DNA of 64,000 bases, taken from contig CM054158.1 of assembly GCA_028751875.1 (NCBI GenBank), positions 49,091,558-49,155,557 on the forward strand, in the 5' to 3' direction. Origin of the DNA: Rapana venosa. Taxonomy: Eukaryota > Mollusca > Gastropoda > Neogastropoda > Muricidae. The notes under the pieces were generated by a model that worked only from the letters and a program-made list of their open reading frames with translations, was not told the DNA's origin and ran no database searches. This document shows positions 20,160 through 33,845 of this stretch, piece by piece; positions within the stretch are counted from its first letter, which is position 1; every line of letters begins with the position of its first letter. A program made the translations under genes and the position numbers.

Positions 20160-21500
20160 CAACATGACATGATTGTGAGAGGTCAAAATTAGCAAGTGTT
20201 TTTTTTCTTGTCTGGAAACAGGTAAAAAGACGCAGCGTCTTTAACATCCGGGCACTGGAAAGAATATGGCCTATTCCAGCATCATGGCGATAGTAATGTG
20301 AAATATTTGATGCAAAGTTGTGTGGTTTTGAACAATCTCCTGTTGTCCTCCACGTGCCAGAAAGTACAATAAGGTATATATATATTTAGCAATATGCTGT
20401 GGATAGCTTTAAAAGTAGAGAATTTTTATGTGCAAAGGTCTTTGGTTCGGCCAAATTAAGACCTCTGTTTCAGTCGCAGCAAGCACAATCACAATGGCCG
20501 AAAAAAAAAAGACACCAACAGAGATCGCAGTTTCTCTTAATGTTAGTTAATTGACCGTGAACCATTTACATACTTAGTTATAGTAGCAATGTGGCAAATT
20601 TGTTGTAACGGTGTTATGCAAGCCGAAAGGGGAGACTTCCGTGAGATGGGAACTAATTTGGAAATGGTTCACGTGCTCTGTGTCGTGGTTCAAACACTCC
20701 GGCAGTTGTGTACCGCATTTTCTCCCACGCCTCTTCCTGTGATCCGTGTGTTTGTTTGTGTGATTCATTTTTCTTTATGGTAAGGGTAATAGCCAAAGTT
20801 TGTCAAGATCCATAATATATTAAAGAAACAGACTTGACAATTGTTACAGTGTTCGGGGCTGAGAAATTACGGGAGGTTGTAATTTTGATCAGCATTTCCT
20901 CCATCCATGCTTTTTACATGTCGAATTCATGCATGTACTATACCATATCAAACTTGGTTTCCGAAAGTGACTTCTGATTGGCAGTAGTGTCATTATATTA
21001 TTACAGAGTGAACACCTACAGTAGGATTGCTGGGTATGGGTCAGGACTTCACTGCTTGTGTGTGGGCTGGGTACATGTGTCTGAGCCTGTGTGCATACAT
21101 ACTAGTGTGCATGTGTGGGTGCATGTGTGTGTGTGCATGTGTGTGAGTGCATGTGCGTGAGTGCATGTGTGTGTAACTGTGACTGCGTGTGTGTTTCTCT
21201 CTCCCTCTCTCTCTCTCAGTCTCTGTCTGTCTGTCTCAAGAGCTCTCTCTCTTTTTGACCTTGCACATTACAAATTTACATGTGTAACCTAAATCTTGAC
21301 TTCTATTTTTGTAAAATCATTGTGTTAGACTGTTACAATCAATATTACCTCCACACACACACATACACACACATACACACACACACACACACTCACTCAG
21401 ACTGACAGAGTGGCTCTCTCACATACTATAATAGAGATCGGTTTTTTTTCACATACTATATAGTTTTACTTAGATATATAAGGTGAAATAAAGGAGTCAG
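20160..21500. other. Gene-free stretch
   Basis: Anonymous sequence with scattered GT, TC and CA runs (21060-21400). A few frames of 60-65 codons are open but show no recognisable protein. Confidence 0.5.
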
Positions 21501-21616
21501 ACAGAAATGTTCTTAAATTTTAAAGTAAAAAGAATCATGGCCTATAGGCCTACAACAAAAACAGCTTATAAAGTTATTATTTTAAATTTTTTTAATGCAT
21601 GCATACTCGGCATAGG

Positions 21617-21617
21617 T

Positions 21618-21712
<95 letters not shown>

Positions 21713-21912
21713 AACTCAAGCTCCATTGATTTATTAACACACAAAAAAGGGCCTTTGACCCATGTGATAGCTATAAAAAAAACCCACAGAAGAACCCCAG
21801 TTCCCAACACTGCAACAGCAACCAACCAACCAACCCCCCCCCCCCCCCCCCTAACTCCTCCCCCATCCCAACCCCCCCCCCAAAAAAAAAAACAAACAAC
21901 AACAACAAAAAA
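21617..21912. repeat. GA and GAAA microsatellites with C run
   Basis: (GA)n at 21617-21684, (GAAA)n to 21714, a long C run at about 21835-21852 and CAA repeats to 21912. Confidence 0.9.
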
Positions 21913-22077
21913 CAGTCAACAGCAAGTGAACAACACAGCAGAGTTGATTTGTAATGTGTGCATAGTCAGTTACCAGGGCTGTCAATTCAGATATCAAAGT
22001 ATCATGGAGAGGGGGTGGGGGGAAAGAGAGACTGACACTGACAGAGACAAACAGTGAAACACTGAGATGTATGTGTG

Positions 22078-22078
<1 letters not shown>

Positions 22079-22148
<70 letters not shown>
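22079..22148. repeat. GA microsatellite
   Basis: A near-pure AG run of about 66 bases after GTGTGTGTGG. Confidence 0.92.
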
Positions 22149-22209
22149 AAGTCTTAAGAGCTGATTTTATTTTCAAGAGAGAGAGAGTTGAGAGCTGATT
22201 TTATTTATT

Positions 22210-22352
22210 TTAATTTTATTCTTTTATTTCAAGGATAATGGAATGACTTCAATGTGTAAGCAGTTTTGTAAATTTTGTCATCCATTCCCACTGGCACACA
22301 ATGGCCTACTCCTTTAAAAGCATAACAGGTTTTAATGTGTGCGCAAGATTTT
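22210..22352 (-). mobile_element. SINE-C, 3' fragment
   Basis: TTATTTCAAGGATAATGGAA, TCATCCATTCCCACTGGCAC, TTTTAATGTGTGCGCAAGA. A GA microsatellite flanks it. Confidence 0.75.
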
Positions 22353-22499
22353 GCATTGCAATGTGATTGCAAAAGTAAATAATTGTGCTTCTGTCAGTTG
22401 TTAGAGTAAGGACAGTGCTTTTGAACATTTTTTTAAAAGTGAAGCCTGCAACTAGTGCAAGTACTCTGCCTCTACTCTGTCTGATTCTTTTGGTCTTTC

Positions 22500-22700
22500 T
22501 GTCTGTCTGATTCTTTTGGTCTTCTCCTCTCTCTCTCTCTCTCTCTCGCTCTCTCGCTCTCTCTCTCGCTCTCTCTTTTTTTTGTATGAATATCTGGTCT
22601 GAAGTATCTTTCACTCTCTGACTCTGTCTCTGTCTATAGATACCTTTCTGTCTCTGTCTCTCTGTGTCTTGACTCTGGTCCCCCTTCCCCCCACCCCAAC
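22500..22700. repeat. TC-rich microsatellite block
   Basis: CTCT runs with CG interruptions (22525-22575) and TCTGTCTC units. Confidence 0.8.
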
Positions 22701-23420
22701 CTTATCAGTACCAGTGTTGATTAAACCAAGTGCAGACTAAAACAGTAAGACTTAATGACAGTTACTGATGCTACTGATATTGATAGATAGTGTCTGAGTG
22801 AGTCGCTCAATTCTGGAAGTTACAGGTCTCTATCTTATGGGTTATCCTATAATTTTGAGTATTAACTAGAATACTATGGTATCCATTCTCATTACTTTCA
22901 GCTAATTCATCAACTCATTCAAGTTGCACTGAAGTTTGCATTGCTGTTCTGTGATGTGCTTTTTTTTTTTCCATAGTTTAAAACTTCAGCAAACTCTTTT
23001 AGTTTTATAAAACCAGTACCTGCCAATTTAAACTTTATTACATCAAAAAAATTACAAAGATTAAAAATACAAAGTTAAATGTTGGTACCTTTTTGTATTA
23101 AAAAAATTGTTTTGAATTTAGTCAGTGAATGCTAAAACAAACAAGTGAACAACAACAACAACAACAACAAAAAACTCTAACAGTTTTTACTGTCTCTCAT
23201 GGTTTTCTCAAGTGACAAAGTATAAATTACAGACCTGTCAGTCTCAGCTACTCTACAGAAAAGAACAATATTGATTTTGCAAACAGTAATGCATACTCGG
23301 CCCCAGGAATCAGTTTGGAAGATAAAAATTGCACAAAGCGCAATTCAGTGTACTTGACTCTTGAGTCTGTCATTTTATGAGTCTCTACAGTCAGTAGCAT
23401 TTTATCATCATTACTACAGT

Positions 23421-23530
23421 ATCACTCTCATTGTCTCAACTGTCAATGGAAACAGGGGCATGATATTGTATGAAAAATCACTCTCATTGTCTCAACTGTC
23501 AATGGAAACAGGGGCATGATATTGTTATGA
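23421..23530. repeat. 56-bp tandem duplication
   Basis: ATCACTCTCATTGTCTC to GGGGCATGATATTGT is repeated without mismatch over about 50 bases, starting at 23421 and 23477. Confidence 0.85.
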
Positions 23531-23669
23531 AGGTTACAAGTAGACAGAAAAAGGTTTTTTTTGATAATGAGTCATGAGCTTACTTTGAAAGTAACTTAGC
23601 AAAATCATTTCTTCAGAGATAACATAATATGAAAGTGGCATTATCTCTGATTTTGACACCAGGATTATA

Positions 23670-23820
23670 CCCCCCTCCCCCCCAAAAAACAACAAAAAAA
23701 ACAACCACCAAAAAACAACAGCAAAAACAAACAAGAACCAACAAAAAAACCAACCTAACAAAACTAGAAAAACACAATCCCCCCCCCCCCCCCCCCCCCC
23801 CACACACACACACCCAAAGC
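23670..23820. repeat. C/A-rich low-complexity with C run
   Basis: AACAAAAAAACAACC repeats followed by a C run (about 23779-23800) and (CA)n. Confidence 0.85.
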
Positions 23821-23986
23821 AAATCAACCATGTGGGGGTTATTTTGTTTTTCTTAGAACCAGTCATGTTTAAGGTACATTAAGAAGGAGTGGAAATTATG
23901 TAATCTGCTTTCTAAAGTTACTGATGTTTTCCTTTTTGGGGGGTGGGGGTGGATGGGGGTTTACAATGATATTGCTTTGACTAGTT

Positions 23987-24330
23987 TGAGGATGAGATAG
24001 CACAAGTTGCTTTCCACAAGCTAAGGAGTATCCATGGTTAAGTGGTGTTGAGCGTGGTTGCGTCACGGATGGATGACTGTTCAGTTACTTTGGATTTTAG
24101 TAAATTGTCAAGTACCCCATTTCACCTAGATGTAATTTGTGTAGATCAAATGGGTAATGATCTGCCCTTTTTACTAGGGACAGGGAAGTAAAGCATAGAC
24201 GCCATAGTGGGAGAGGAGATGGGTATCACTACCATCATGAATGTTGGCCGTAGAGAAGCTGAGATCTAAATTGACACCTCACTCCTTGATGATTGCATAG
24301 GTTATGGGATATTTATCCAATTGACCTTTT
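23987..24330 (+). mobile_element. SINE-B, old degraded copy
   Basis: The order of segments is preserved but diverged: GAGATAGCACAAGTTGCTTT, then GAGCGTGGTTGCGTCACGG and ATGGATGACTG, AGGGACAGGGAAGTAAAGC, and GCATAGGTTATGGGA. The divergence shows that the family has been active over a long time. Confidence 0.7.
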
Positions 24331-24399
24331 AAGTTTTATAATATTTATATTGCTTAAAACAATTGTTGCTGTACTATTAGATTTACCAGCGTGGTGTGT

Positions 24400-24590
<191 letters not shown>

Positions 24591-24729
24591 ATACATGTGT
24601 CATGATGTGTGTGTGCGTGTGCACGTGCCCGTTTTCAACAGGTGTTATATAAATTTTATTTTCCATTTTGGATTGTCAGCATTCTTGAATTGCAGCATGT
24701 GTACCCACTTTTGTTTAATTATAATTTAC

Positions 24730-26320
24730 AGATAAAAATTAAGTATAATTAAGAAGTAGTAGTAGTAGTTAAAAAAAAAATTCTTTGTTAAAAGAGGCTC
24801 TTTGCACACAGAAGCTGAGAAGGACTCAAATTGATAATGCAAACATATATACATAACAATAAACATGTATACAAGAACATATAATGCAGGGACCTGCATT
24901 AGCAAGATGATTACACATGATGTGTAGCCTGTGACAAAAGATGGACCCAGAAAACAAAAAAAAACCATAATAGCTCAATTTTTTTAATTTTTGGGGGGTA
25001 GAAAGTTTTGTGAGATAAAGAGTAATATTCTAATAATTATTCTTCATTTATTCATATAATAAGAGAAGATAACTGAGGCTATCAGTCTTGAGATATCTTG
25101 TTGAAAACATATGTTCTGCAGTATATGACAGTTGTTATGCTGGACATATAACATACTGGATATAATACATGCTAAAGATGTTCTGCGTGCATTTGCATGC
25201 AGGGCCTCAGTTTATAATTTACTAGTCTCATCCAAAGGACTTTGACAATCAGTTCAATTTTCTCATCAAACTGGACCGAAATGGTAAGGCTAGGAATCAA
25301 ACTTGTTAGCTAGGTGAACATCTCAAGTAACACTAACAGACCTGTGTCTACCTTCCTTCTTAAATTTCAAATAAAACTGATCAAACTGCCTATACCTAGA
25401 GTAAACAAAAATGAAATGATGCTTACGCAACACTAGAAGTGTTCTGCAAATCAAACCAGAGAACTAGAGGAAAAAATTCTGTTGTATGATAGTAAATTGT
25501 CTTTGGAAATGTGTGACAGTATAATGAGTATATAATTCATCATTTCGTGATCACTCTGGTGTGCGTCATGAAGAAAATTTGGTTGTAATGTGAGGGGCAT
25601 TGGAGAGATCTTTGAGGTTTTTATCAAAGTTGCGTGAAATCATTGAAATGACAGCATCTTGCTCTTATTTTTTTAATATTTTTTTTTATTTTATCAAGCA
25701 GGGAAGTAATTATTAAAACAGATTTCATTCACAAGAACTGAAAGCATGTTTGTTGACATAAAACTTTGCATTTTGAATTATCATTTTCCGTCTGTAACAT
25801 GTCTAGTAGTGTACATGTGGGAATAATGTTTGTTTGCCCCTTTGACTGAGGGTTTGTACATATTTTTTTCCAAATCAGATTAATTCAATAATTAATTTAT
25901 TATTCATTCATTCACAGATTGGTGGCTTTATTAGTTTATATGGCTGACAAAGCCCATTTACTTGACTCGTGTATGGTTGGTGCATAGATGGATCTGTTTC
26001 CCAAACAAGTTTGCATAATAATTTATCACTACTGATGTCATAATGTTCACAATGTTATCAACATAAATACTTCAGACTTTATTCAGAAAGGTCTATAAAG
26101 CCTTGGAATTTTTTTGTCTGGAATCCTGTGTTAACCTTCAAATACATTCTGTAATCTGTAAAACTTGATCAGAAAGAATCTTCTAAAGAAGTTAGAATGT
26201 TGTTCCTGTAGAAAAAGGACAACAAAACAGAAGCTATCCTTATGTGCCAACATCAAGCTCGGTTAGACTAACATCAAGCTTGGTTAGACTTCGAGCCAGG
26301 AACTGTGGTTATCTTCATTC
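24730..26320. other. Gene-free stretch
   Basis: AT-rich anonymous sequence apart from the SINE-F-like fragment at 25175. A 21-base duplication (AACATCAAGCT[CT]GGTTAGAC) lies near 26250-26290. Confidence 0.5.
25175..25350 (-). mobile_element. SINE-F-like fragment
   Basis: AGATGTTCTGCGTGCATTTG, TAGTCTCATCCAAAGGAC, CAATTTTCTCATCAAACTGG, GGAATCAAACTTG, GTGAACATCTCAAG. The junction with SINE-C-like sequence at the left shows mosaicism. Confidence 0.6.
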
Positions 26321-26407
26321 TTGGATCACAAGTGATAATGAATACTCTTGTCTTGGACCAGAAATGGTCCAAGAAGACTAGTTGACTGGAAGGATTTTTT
26401 TTTGCGG

Positions 26408-26433
26408 TGTGTGTGTGTGTCACTGTGTGTGTC

Positions 26434-26490
<57 letters not shown>
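26408..26490. repeat. GT microsatellite
   Basis: (GT)n with two GTCACT interruptions. Confidence 0.92.
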
Positions 26491-26492
<2 letters not shown>

Positions 26493-26984
26493 GGGTCATA
26501 GTCCTTTCAGAAGCAGAAATTGTATATTTTGAACTGTAATCTTGGACCAGAATATAAGGTTCCATTTTTTCTTATAAGCATTCATTGACCAAAATCTGTC
26601 CTTTAAAAAAAAAAAAATCTTAACCAGTACAGAAATGACCTTAAAGCTAGGACCAAACTTTGGGATACAAAACTAGTCAAAGTTTGCTTAGAAGGGGAAC
26701 AAATTGTCTTCTTTTACTTAGCGTCTTATGAAATTCCTTTGAGAGATCTATCTCTCTGTTCTATCTATAGACTGTTACTCTGGAGCACAGAAACATGTGG
26801 CTATATTTCTTACTACCTTGTGTCTAGGCTTTGAATTCAGCTTGATTATTCTTAGATATAAATTGATGTGATGTTGAACTGCTTACCACTGTTTTCCATC
26901 TGTGTCTCAAAGCAGATGACGTGACATTGTGCCTGGTGTTCACATCAAGGTTTAAAACAATTGTTTGGCCATTTTCTTCCTTAG

Positions 26985-27174
26985 GGCCAAAAGTGCCCCG
27001 AGAAAGTATTGCTTTCCGTTGCAGACTCGTTTGGACATTGGGGCCTGCATAGCCTTTCAGCTGCCCACCAATGTCAGTCGTACGGTTCGCGGAGTTTTGC
27101 TGCAGCCAACCCAAGAAGTTGAAATGTCCAATTTGGCAACAGAGCGATTGAGGAGAAAAGTCTAGAACAAACTA
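26985..27174 (+). other. Candidate non-coding exon (possible distal 5' exon of the SCAF-like gene)
   Basis: A 190-base segment lies between CTTCCTTAG (acceptor-like, ending 26984) and ACTA|GTAAGT (perfect donor at 27175). It has clearly more CpG and GC than its AT-rich surroundings. One frame is open across most of it (containing KYCFPLQTRLDIG and LPTNVSRTVRGVLLQPTQ) but stops 8 bases before the donor, so it would not code through. It could be an untranslated first exon spliced to 49702, an exon of an unrelated transcript, or chance. No protein similarity was recognised. Confidence 0.35.
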
Positions 27175-28800
27175 GTAAGTAATAGCCACTTTGTTTTCCT
27201 TTGTTCTCCAGTTGTAATTTTCTTTACTTGTGCTTTCCATGCTGGAGTTTTGTATTCTTTATTCAAACCGCATGCACTTAATTGTTAAATTTGACATTTT
27301 CTCTCTCTGTCCATTTGTTGGCTTTGGAATAATTTGTGCATTTAGTATTCTCACATGCAGGCCAAGTTTGTAAAATTTTGTTTCAGTTTCGATAACTGTA
27401 AAATGATTTGTAATTTTAATAAGTCTATAAATGTTAATTGCCTGTAAGACATAAAGAGGATTGTGTTTGGAACTGACACTATTGAAAAGATTTATTTTAA
27501 CTGTTATAAAAAAAAAATTTTAGTTTTGTATTACTGGTTTTTATTTTTTTGGCTGTTTAATCCTGCAAGTAAAGGTTTGTCCGTTCATGTCAATATATCA
27601 AAAAACATCCAAAAACATCTTCTATTAGATTGTGAGGGAATACCTGGAACAGGAGGATATTGAATTATTTAAATCAAGAAATCTTGCAGTTAAAATTGCA
27701 TTATTATTTCATGCTTAGTAGTATCAAATTAGAGATAAAGACAGCCAGAGGGGGAGAGGTTTTTGTTCTTCCTGAATGATCAGTATGTAAAATCAGTTTC
27801 AGAGTTTGTGCTATGTGTTTTGTACTGTAGGATGAAATGATAGTAAGAGCAATAATTGTAAGATTGAGAGGCGTCCGTTTTTATTTATTTATTTAATATC
27901 TATTCATTTATTTATCTATTTATAACTTTTAGAATATTTTAAAAACAAAATTGAGGCATTAAAAGATTAGATAGGAATGTAAACTACCAAGTTTTGAACT
28001 TACGATTGGCTTCAAAAAAGCTTTTGAGATAGTTTGTTGTTGTGATTGAGATTGGGTAATATTTATGGAAGCTGGTGTGTTTGGTTTTATTCAGTCTGCA
28101 TTTGTGCTTGTCATTGTGTGTGTGTGTGTGTGCGCGCGCATGTGCGTGTGTGAGACTGACTGACTGACTTATTATCAATGAGTGCTGGGAACAAAGGCAA
28201 AGGACATGAGAATATTGCCATTACATACGACATGGATTCAAGTAAGAACTTAAGTCTTAAAGTTAAATTATTTATTTGTTTTTTTAATTTCTGCTCCCAA
28301 GAAGACCCCATTAAAAAAAAAAATCTGGGTTGTATCTCTAGTCTGTCACTTTTTACTCTGGATTTTTTTGTGGTTAATTATAAATATTACTGTCTTAAAT
28401 TCTTAAAAATATCCTGGGGAAGCCTGGTTCAGAAGGGTTAATTTCATACTGTGGTATTTTTGCAGTTTTGAAATAGTCTGTCCTACAAGTAAAATGATGG
28501 ACAGTTTTAACATTCTCAAAGTCAGAATGACACTTGAGCAGAAAGCATTGCAGTGAAATTGTCAGACCCAGTGGCTGGGCTGTGAGTGGGCTATAGTGAG
28601 TACCTGTCCAAGTTTGGCAGATGAACATTGCCTAAAAATATAATTGCAAGGTTTGACAGTTTCAGGCATAATATCCTATGATTTTTCATAAAACAGAAAT
28701 AGTTATATTATACTACCTGAATACTGGTAATAGCATACCAAAGGACTACAGTAACTAAAGTAAAATAGCTTGCAAACAGGTTGTCTTAAATTTTTTTTCA
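27175..28800. other. Anonymous AT-rich sequence
   Basis: No gene or recognised mobile element. Contains a short GT/GC tract near 28117-28152 and many T or A runs. It would be intron if the 26985-27174 exon belongs to the gene at 49.7 kb. Confidence 0.5.
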
Positions 28801-28839
28801 TGATAATTGCCCTGCATGCTCATGCATAGCATACTGACA

Positions 28840-29230
<391 letters not shown>

Positions 29231-29384
29231 GTCTTTCTCATGATACTCTTAGTTCTGGTAACTGATGATTATTATTAATTAGAATATGATTTTTATAACT
29301 TGTTAGATTTCTGAATACTGAATAGTTTGGCAACTCCCCTTCATGTATGGGCCAATGGTCTTTTTTTGGGAATAGATTTGTTTG

Positions 29385-29545
29385 GGCTCTGTCTCTCTCT
29401 CTTTCTCCCCCCCATCCTCCCTCCATCCCTTTCTGTCTGTCTCTCTCTCTCTGTCTCTGTCTGAGTCTGTGTCTATCTCTCTGTCTGTCTCTGTGTCTCT
29501 CTCTGTCTCTCTGTCTATCTCCTTCCCTCCCTCCCACCTTTTCAG
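29385..29545. repeat. TC/TG-rich microsatellite
   Basis: Mixed TCTCTC, TCTGTC and TATCTC units. Confidence 0.82.
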
Positions 29546-29559
29546 CATAAATAGCATCA

Positions 29560-31050
29560 CCACCTTTGGAAAATACTGTTCTAGAAATGTCCTCTTTTCC
29601 TTCGCTCTATTTTTTTTAGTTTCCTTTCCACCCTCTCTCTTACAGCTTTTTTGCCACCCCAATCCACCCTCCTGCCTTTTCCCAAGAAAGTCTGACCCCC
29701 CCCCTTCCCTTCTTTTTAGACGTTATGTGACATTGTAGCCTGTATAGTTTTGTTCTGGTGACCCATTAGTAATATTGTCAACACTGGGATGGGCACAGGA
29801 TGTCCATTCTGCAGTGTTGTTTAGCATATTTCGTAGTTTTGATTACTTTGGAATGTTTATTGTGCTTTTAAGTTGTTTTTTATTGTAACATGAGGAAGAT
29901 AATTTAAGTGGAGTGGCTCTTGTCTCAAGGATGGTCTGGTTTTGTTGGCCTTAAAAATATGTAAGGTACTTGTGTCATTTAGTGTTATTTTTCTTTTGGT
30001 TTTTGAAACAGGATGATGGTTGGATGTTTGAAGGGATTAGGTGTGAATGTTAATTGCGAGTTACTGACTGATAACTGAATGAGGTGACAGCCCTGATATG
30101 GTGTTTGTTGTCAGTGGGACTACATACAGTACAAAAGGAACATGAAGAAAGGGGTTCAGAACTGATGTCATTGCTGATAATTATCATAAGATCCCTGTCC
30201 ATGATGGCTTTGACTTCAGATTGACTGTGTGAAAATTAATGAACTTGCCAAGAACTGAATACTGATTCCTTTTTGACTCATGCCTTCAGGGAATGAGCAC
30301 TTTATTTCATTTGTTTCATTTCTGGTATATTTTTTGTTTCTCACCAAGATCTCCTAGGTTTACCAATTGTGAGATTTTTGCATATATTCTATTATAGATC
30401 ATGCGACCATTTTTGGTCTTCATTGAGGTAGCTGCATTCCACCTTTGTATAATTCCTGGCAGGATTAGCTGATCTGATGTAGGCATAGTAGAGGGTGGAG
30501 GTAATGTATGGCTGTGCTGTGTGTATGTGTGTGCATTTTAATATACAACGTACACACTTTTTTTGGTCAGGTCTGCCTCTAGAGGGATTAGTGACAAGTG
30601 AAGATCATAGGAAACATGATAAAGCTCACCATTTACTTTAAACACCTGCTTCAGGGAACCAACCGTCTACTATCACTGACTACTGAGTTGTGGTAGCATA
30701 CAAATCATCAAATGTGCAGTTGTATTTTATATACTGGAAAAGAGGGGTTCTCTCCCTTAATGTAGGGACAGTGTTTTTAAAATAAAAAACGCCATGCACA
30801 AATCAAGTTTAAACAGCGGAATCCTCCATCACCTTTGAATGGTGGAATTAGACCACAATGCATGGCCATATTAGTTACACGTGTAAGTTACACAGCATGT
30901 AATTGGTGTCTTGATCTTGACTTAAATTGTTGTTCAGGACTGATGTCAGTGATATTGATAATCCCTAACTACCCCGAGTCTGCTTATCTGCTCTTGATAA
31001 AGCCCCTGCTGCTGCATCATGGGGAGAGAATATTCAGAGTTTGAGTTCAC
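29560..31050. other. Gene-free stretch
   Basis: Anonymous sequence with one reversed shared-tail fragment (30342). No gene seen. Confidence 0.5.
30342..30465 (-). mobile_element. Shared E/F tail fragment
   Basis: AGATCTCCTAGGTTTACC, GTGAGATTTTTGCATATA, GAGGTAGCTGCATTCCACC: diverged reversed tail. Confidence 0.6.
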
Positions 31051-31055
31051 TTCAT

Positions 31056-31295
31056 TACGCTACACTACACTCTTTATGCTTCATTACACTACACTAAGCT
31101 ACTCTACACTACCACACTACAGTACTCTAAGCTACTCTGCACTACATTACACTAACTACACTACACTAGACTACACTACACTACACTACACTACACTACA
31201 CTACACTACACTACACTACACTACACTACACTACACTACACTACATTTCACTTCACGTCACTAGACTTTACCACACCACACCACACCACACCAGT
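31056..31295. repeat. (CTACA)n pentanucleotide repeat
   Basis: Imperfect units at the left (TACTCTACACTAC) become a regular CTACA run at about 31160-31243, then CCACA units at 31270-31290. It is repeat DNA and any reading frame across it is fortuitous. Confidence 0.9.
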
Positions 31296-31639
31296 CACTT
31301 ATGGTGGTCATGCGCCAGTGCCTAGGTCTGGGAAAGGTTGGGGGGGGGTTGTGTTTTTTAAAAATAGTTTTGATTAATTAATCATGTTCATTTTTTTCTG
31401 TCTGCCTTGTCTTCTATCTCCCAAATGTATGTGTGTGTGTATGTTTTGTTTTGTTTTGTCATGTTAATTTCTAATCAAGGTTAAGGGTTTTTATATTATG
31501 GATTTAGTATACTATGGTTTCTGGGGGTTTTTAAACAGTTTTTTCATGATTTTATAGTGATCTTTCTCTACATGTTTGCTTGTGTGCCTGAAAGTTATTA
31601 CTTTCATTATGCACTCAGGGCATGTCTGAACAGCTTTTA

Positions 31640-32070
31640 TGTCTGTGCATTTGTTGAGCTAGCTGCATACATGTTGTCAAGGAATATACCCTCCAAACAC
31701 AAAGCTTAAAGTGACTAGCTTCGTTCCTCACTTTTTGAGAAGTTAAGAGTTCTGCACTGAGTTTTTCGGGTAGTGTGTCTTGAGTCTGGTGGAGCCCATC
31801 CCTGTGCAGATTGCAGGTTGCATCCTGGGTATGTTGTGTCATCCATGCTAGCCCCCTTTGTGGGCTTACTCTCTCTTCTACAGGTGAAAGATGGGTGGCT
31901 TTTTAACGTGTGTGCATGATGCGTGCGTTTGCATGTTGTGGACATGGCAGAGTCTCATCCAAAGGTCTTGCTGAGGAATGGGGCCAGAACCTGCAGGGAA
32001 AAGATCTGTGGACTCAAGCCCACACTCTCAGTTACTGTCTAATGATGAGTTCCACGTTCTAACCACGGAG
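31640..32070 (-). mobile_element. SINE-H, probable, reversed
   Basis: Shares with the 38975 copy the order: TATTCAGTCAGA-like start, GTTGTGTCATCCA, GTGAAAGATGGGTGG, GTCTCATCCAAAGG, GACTCAAGCCCACACTCTC. It ends in a decayed head (GTTCTAACCACGG). Confidence 0.5.
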
Positions 32071-32861
32071 CAATTTCTCTCAACCCCCAACACATACATA
32101 GACATGTATGTGTATACGAAGTCACAATGTCATTTTTGCCTGCATGTCATTTACCTTACCTGAAAAACAGTTATTATTATTAATTTATTATTATCATAAA
32201 ATTATTAAATGATAATGATTAACCACTTTCACAATCAATGCAACTTTTAATTGGAGGGGATAGGTATGAAGACTTAAGAATGAATGAGTATTGTTCAAAA
32301 CAATCAGATAAAGTTAAATTTTAGAGACACTGGAGTGGTTTGGAGAAAGTTAGTATAAACAGTTCTCAATAATGGTGCCTCTGCTTTCTATTTGTTTGTT
32401 TTGTCTTGTCTTTTCCTTGTCATCTATTGTTATTTCTTTTCCTTCTCCTACCCCTGGAACTCAAGAGTTGAAGTTCTGTACTAGTAACAAGTGATGTCGG
32501 CCCATTCCTTCCTTTGTGTTTGTGTGCTATCTCTTAGCTTCGTGCAGACGTTTAGTCTGGCTCTTCATGACTGTTGCCAGTCCACCTTTTCTCTGTCTGC
32601 CTCTTAGGCTTTGTTGCTCCTCATAGTGTATTGATCCTTGGAGAAAGAGCAGTGTCATTCATGGCAAGTCCGCTTGACCTCATGGGAATCAACGGTCATG
32701 TTGCCTGAGCTTCCTTTCTTTCTCTGCTGTCAGGGTTTTTTCCTATGGGGCAAACTAGTGGCAAAGGTGGTGTTCAGTGTGCCTGGCCGATCAGGATCAT
32801 CGTGTGGTGGTATAGTAGTTTCAGCATCCATCCAGGCTGGCTTTAGCAGCGTGGGAGATAG

Positions 32862-32960
32862 TGCTTCAGTAGAAGCATGAAGATTAATGTGGGAAGTAGG
32901 GGGGGTGGGGGATAGCTCCTCAGTAGAAGCATGAAGATTAATGCGGGAGGGGGTATTTAT
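32862..32960. repeat. Short tandem duplication
   Basis: TCAGTAGAAGCATGAAGATT followed by AATG[TC]GGGA appears twice, about 52 bases apart. Confidence 0.72.
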
Positions 32961-33007
32961 TACACATTTGGCTAGTTACCTATTTGAGCATATATGCAGG
33001 AGAGAGG

Positions 33008-33398
33008 CTGGGACAGCCTGGTGGTCAGTGTTGTGCTTTGTGATCTGACAGCCTGGGATTGAGCCACCATGGAGGCGCTGCCTGTTTTAGGGAATTTTAC
33101 CCTGGAGTTAACGTCAGTACTGACTCCACTCCTCCAAAATTCCTTCGAATGAGGCTTGAAAACAAGGCCCTGTGTACGAGCACATACAAAACATTTTGCA
33201 CACACATAAAAAATCAGTTCCGCCTTTTGGAAGAGTAGGCCATTGCGTATCAGTAGGAACATATGACGAAATGTTTTGAAAAATGCTTGCACTCAGCTGT
33301 ATGTATAGACACCATCCCCAAAGTTGGAGTGCAGCTACAGGTTAAAACCCAGAATCTCACCACTGGTGAAGCTGGGAGCTTTAGCTGAAGGAACAACA
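33008..33398 (+). mobile_element. SINE-C head and body joined to the shared E/F tail
   Basis: tRNA-like head (GGGACAGCCTGGTGGTCAG), CTGGAGTTAACGTCAG, TTTTGGAAGAGTAGGCCATT, then a switch near 33300 to ACCATCCCCAAAGTTGGAG and CTCACCACTGGTGAAGC, ending GCTGAAGGAAC and (AAC)n. It is a mosaic with the same layout as the copy at 35623. Confidence 0.77.
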
Positions 33399-33644
33399 AC
33401 AACAACAACAAATATCTGAAAAAGTAGAGGACATCTCACCCCTGCAACATTGCTGAAGGTTACTGGTTGAAGACGCTGTCAGGGTCAGGTTTTCGTTTTC
33501 ATTTTGGGGTTGGGAGGAGGATGAAAACTTTCAAATGGAGGCAAAAACTGAAAAAGGTTGCTTTCCATTGACAAAGTTTCCTTGTGTTCAGACCAGCTTT
33601 ATTCCATACTTATTACGAGTTTGTGCTTAAAAATTTTTTTTTTA

Positions 33645-33736
33645 CATACACACACACTCACTCTCACTCTCACTCCTCACCACTCACTCACTCACTCACT
33701 CACTCACTCTCTACTCTCTCTCTCTACTCACTCACA

Positions 33737-33798
<62 letters not shown>

Positions 33799-33845
33799 TC
33801 TCTCCCCCTCTCCCTCTCTCCTCCCCCCCCCCCCCTCTTTCTCTG
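33645..33845. repeat. CACT and TC microsatellites with C run
   Basis: (CTCA)n at 33655-33710, (TC)n at 33735-33805 and a C run at about 33823-33835. Confidence 0.9.
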
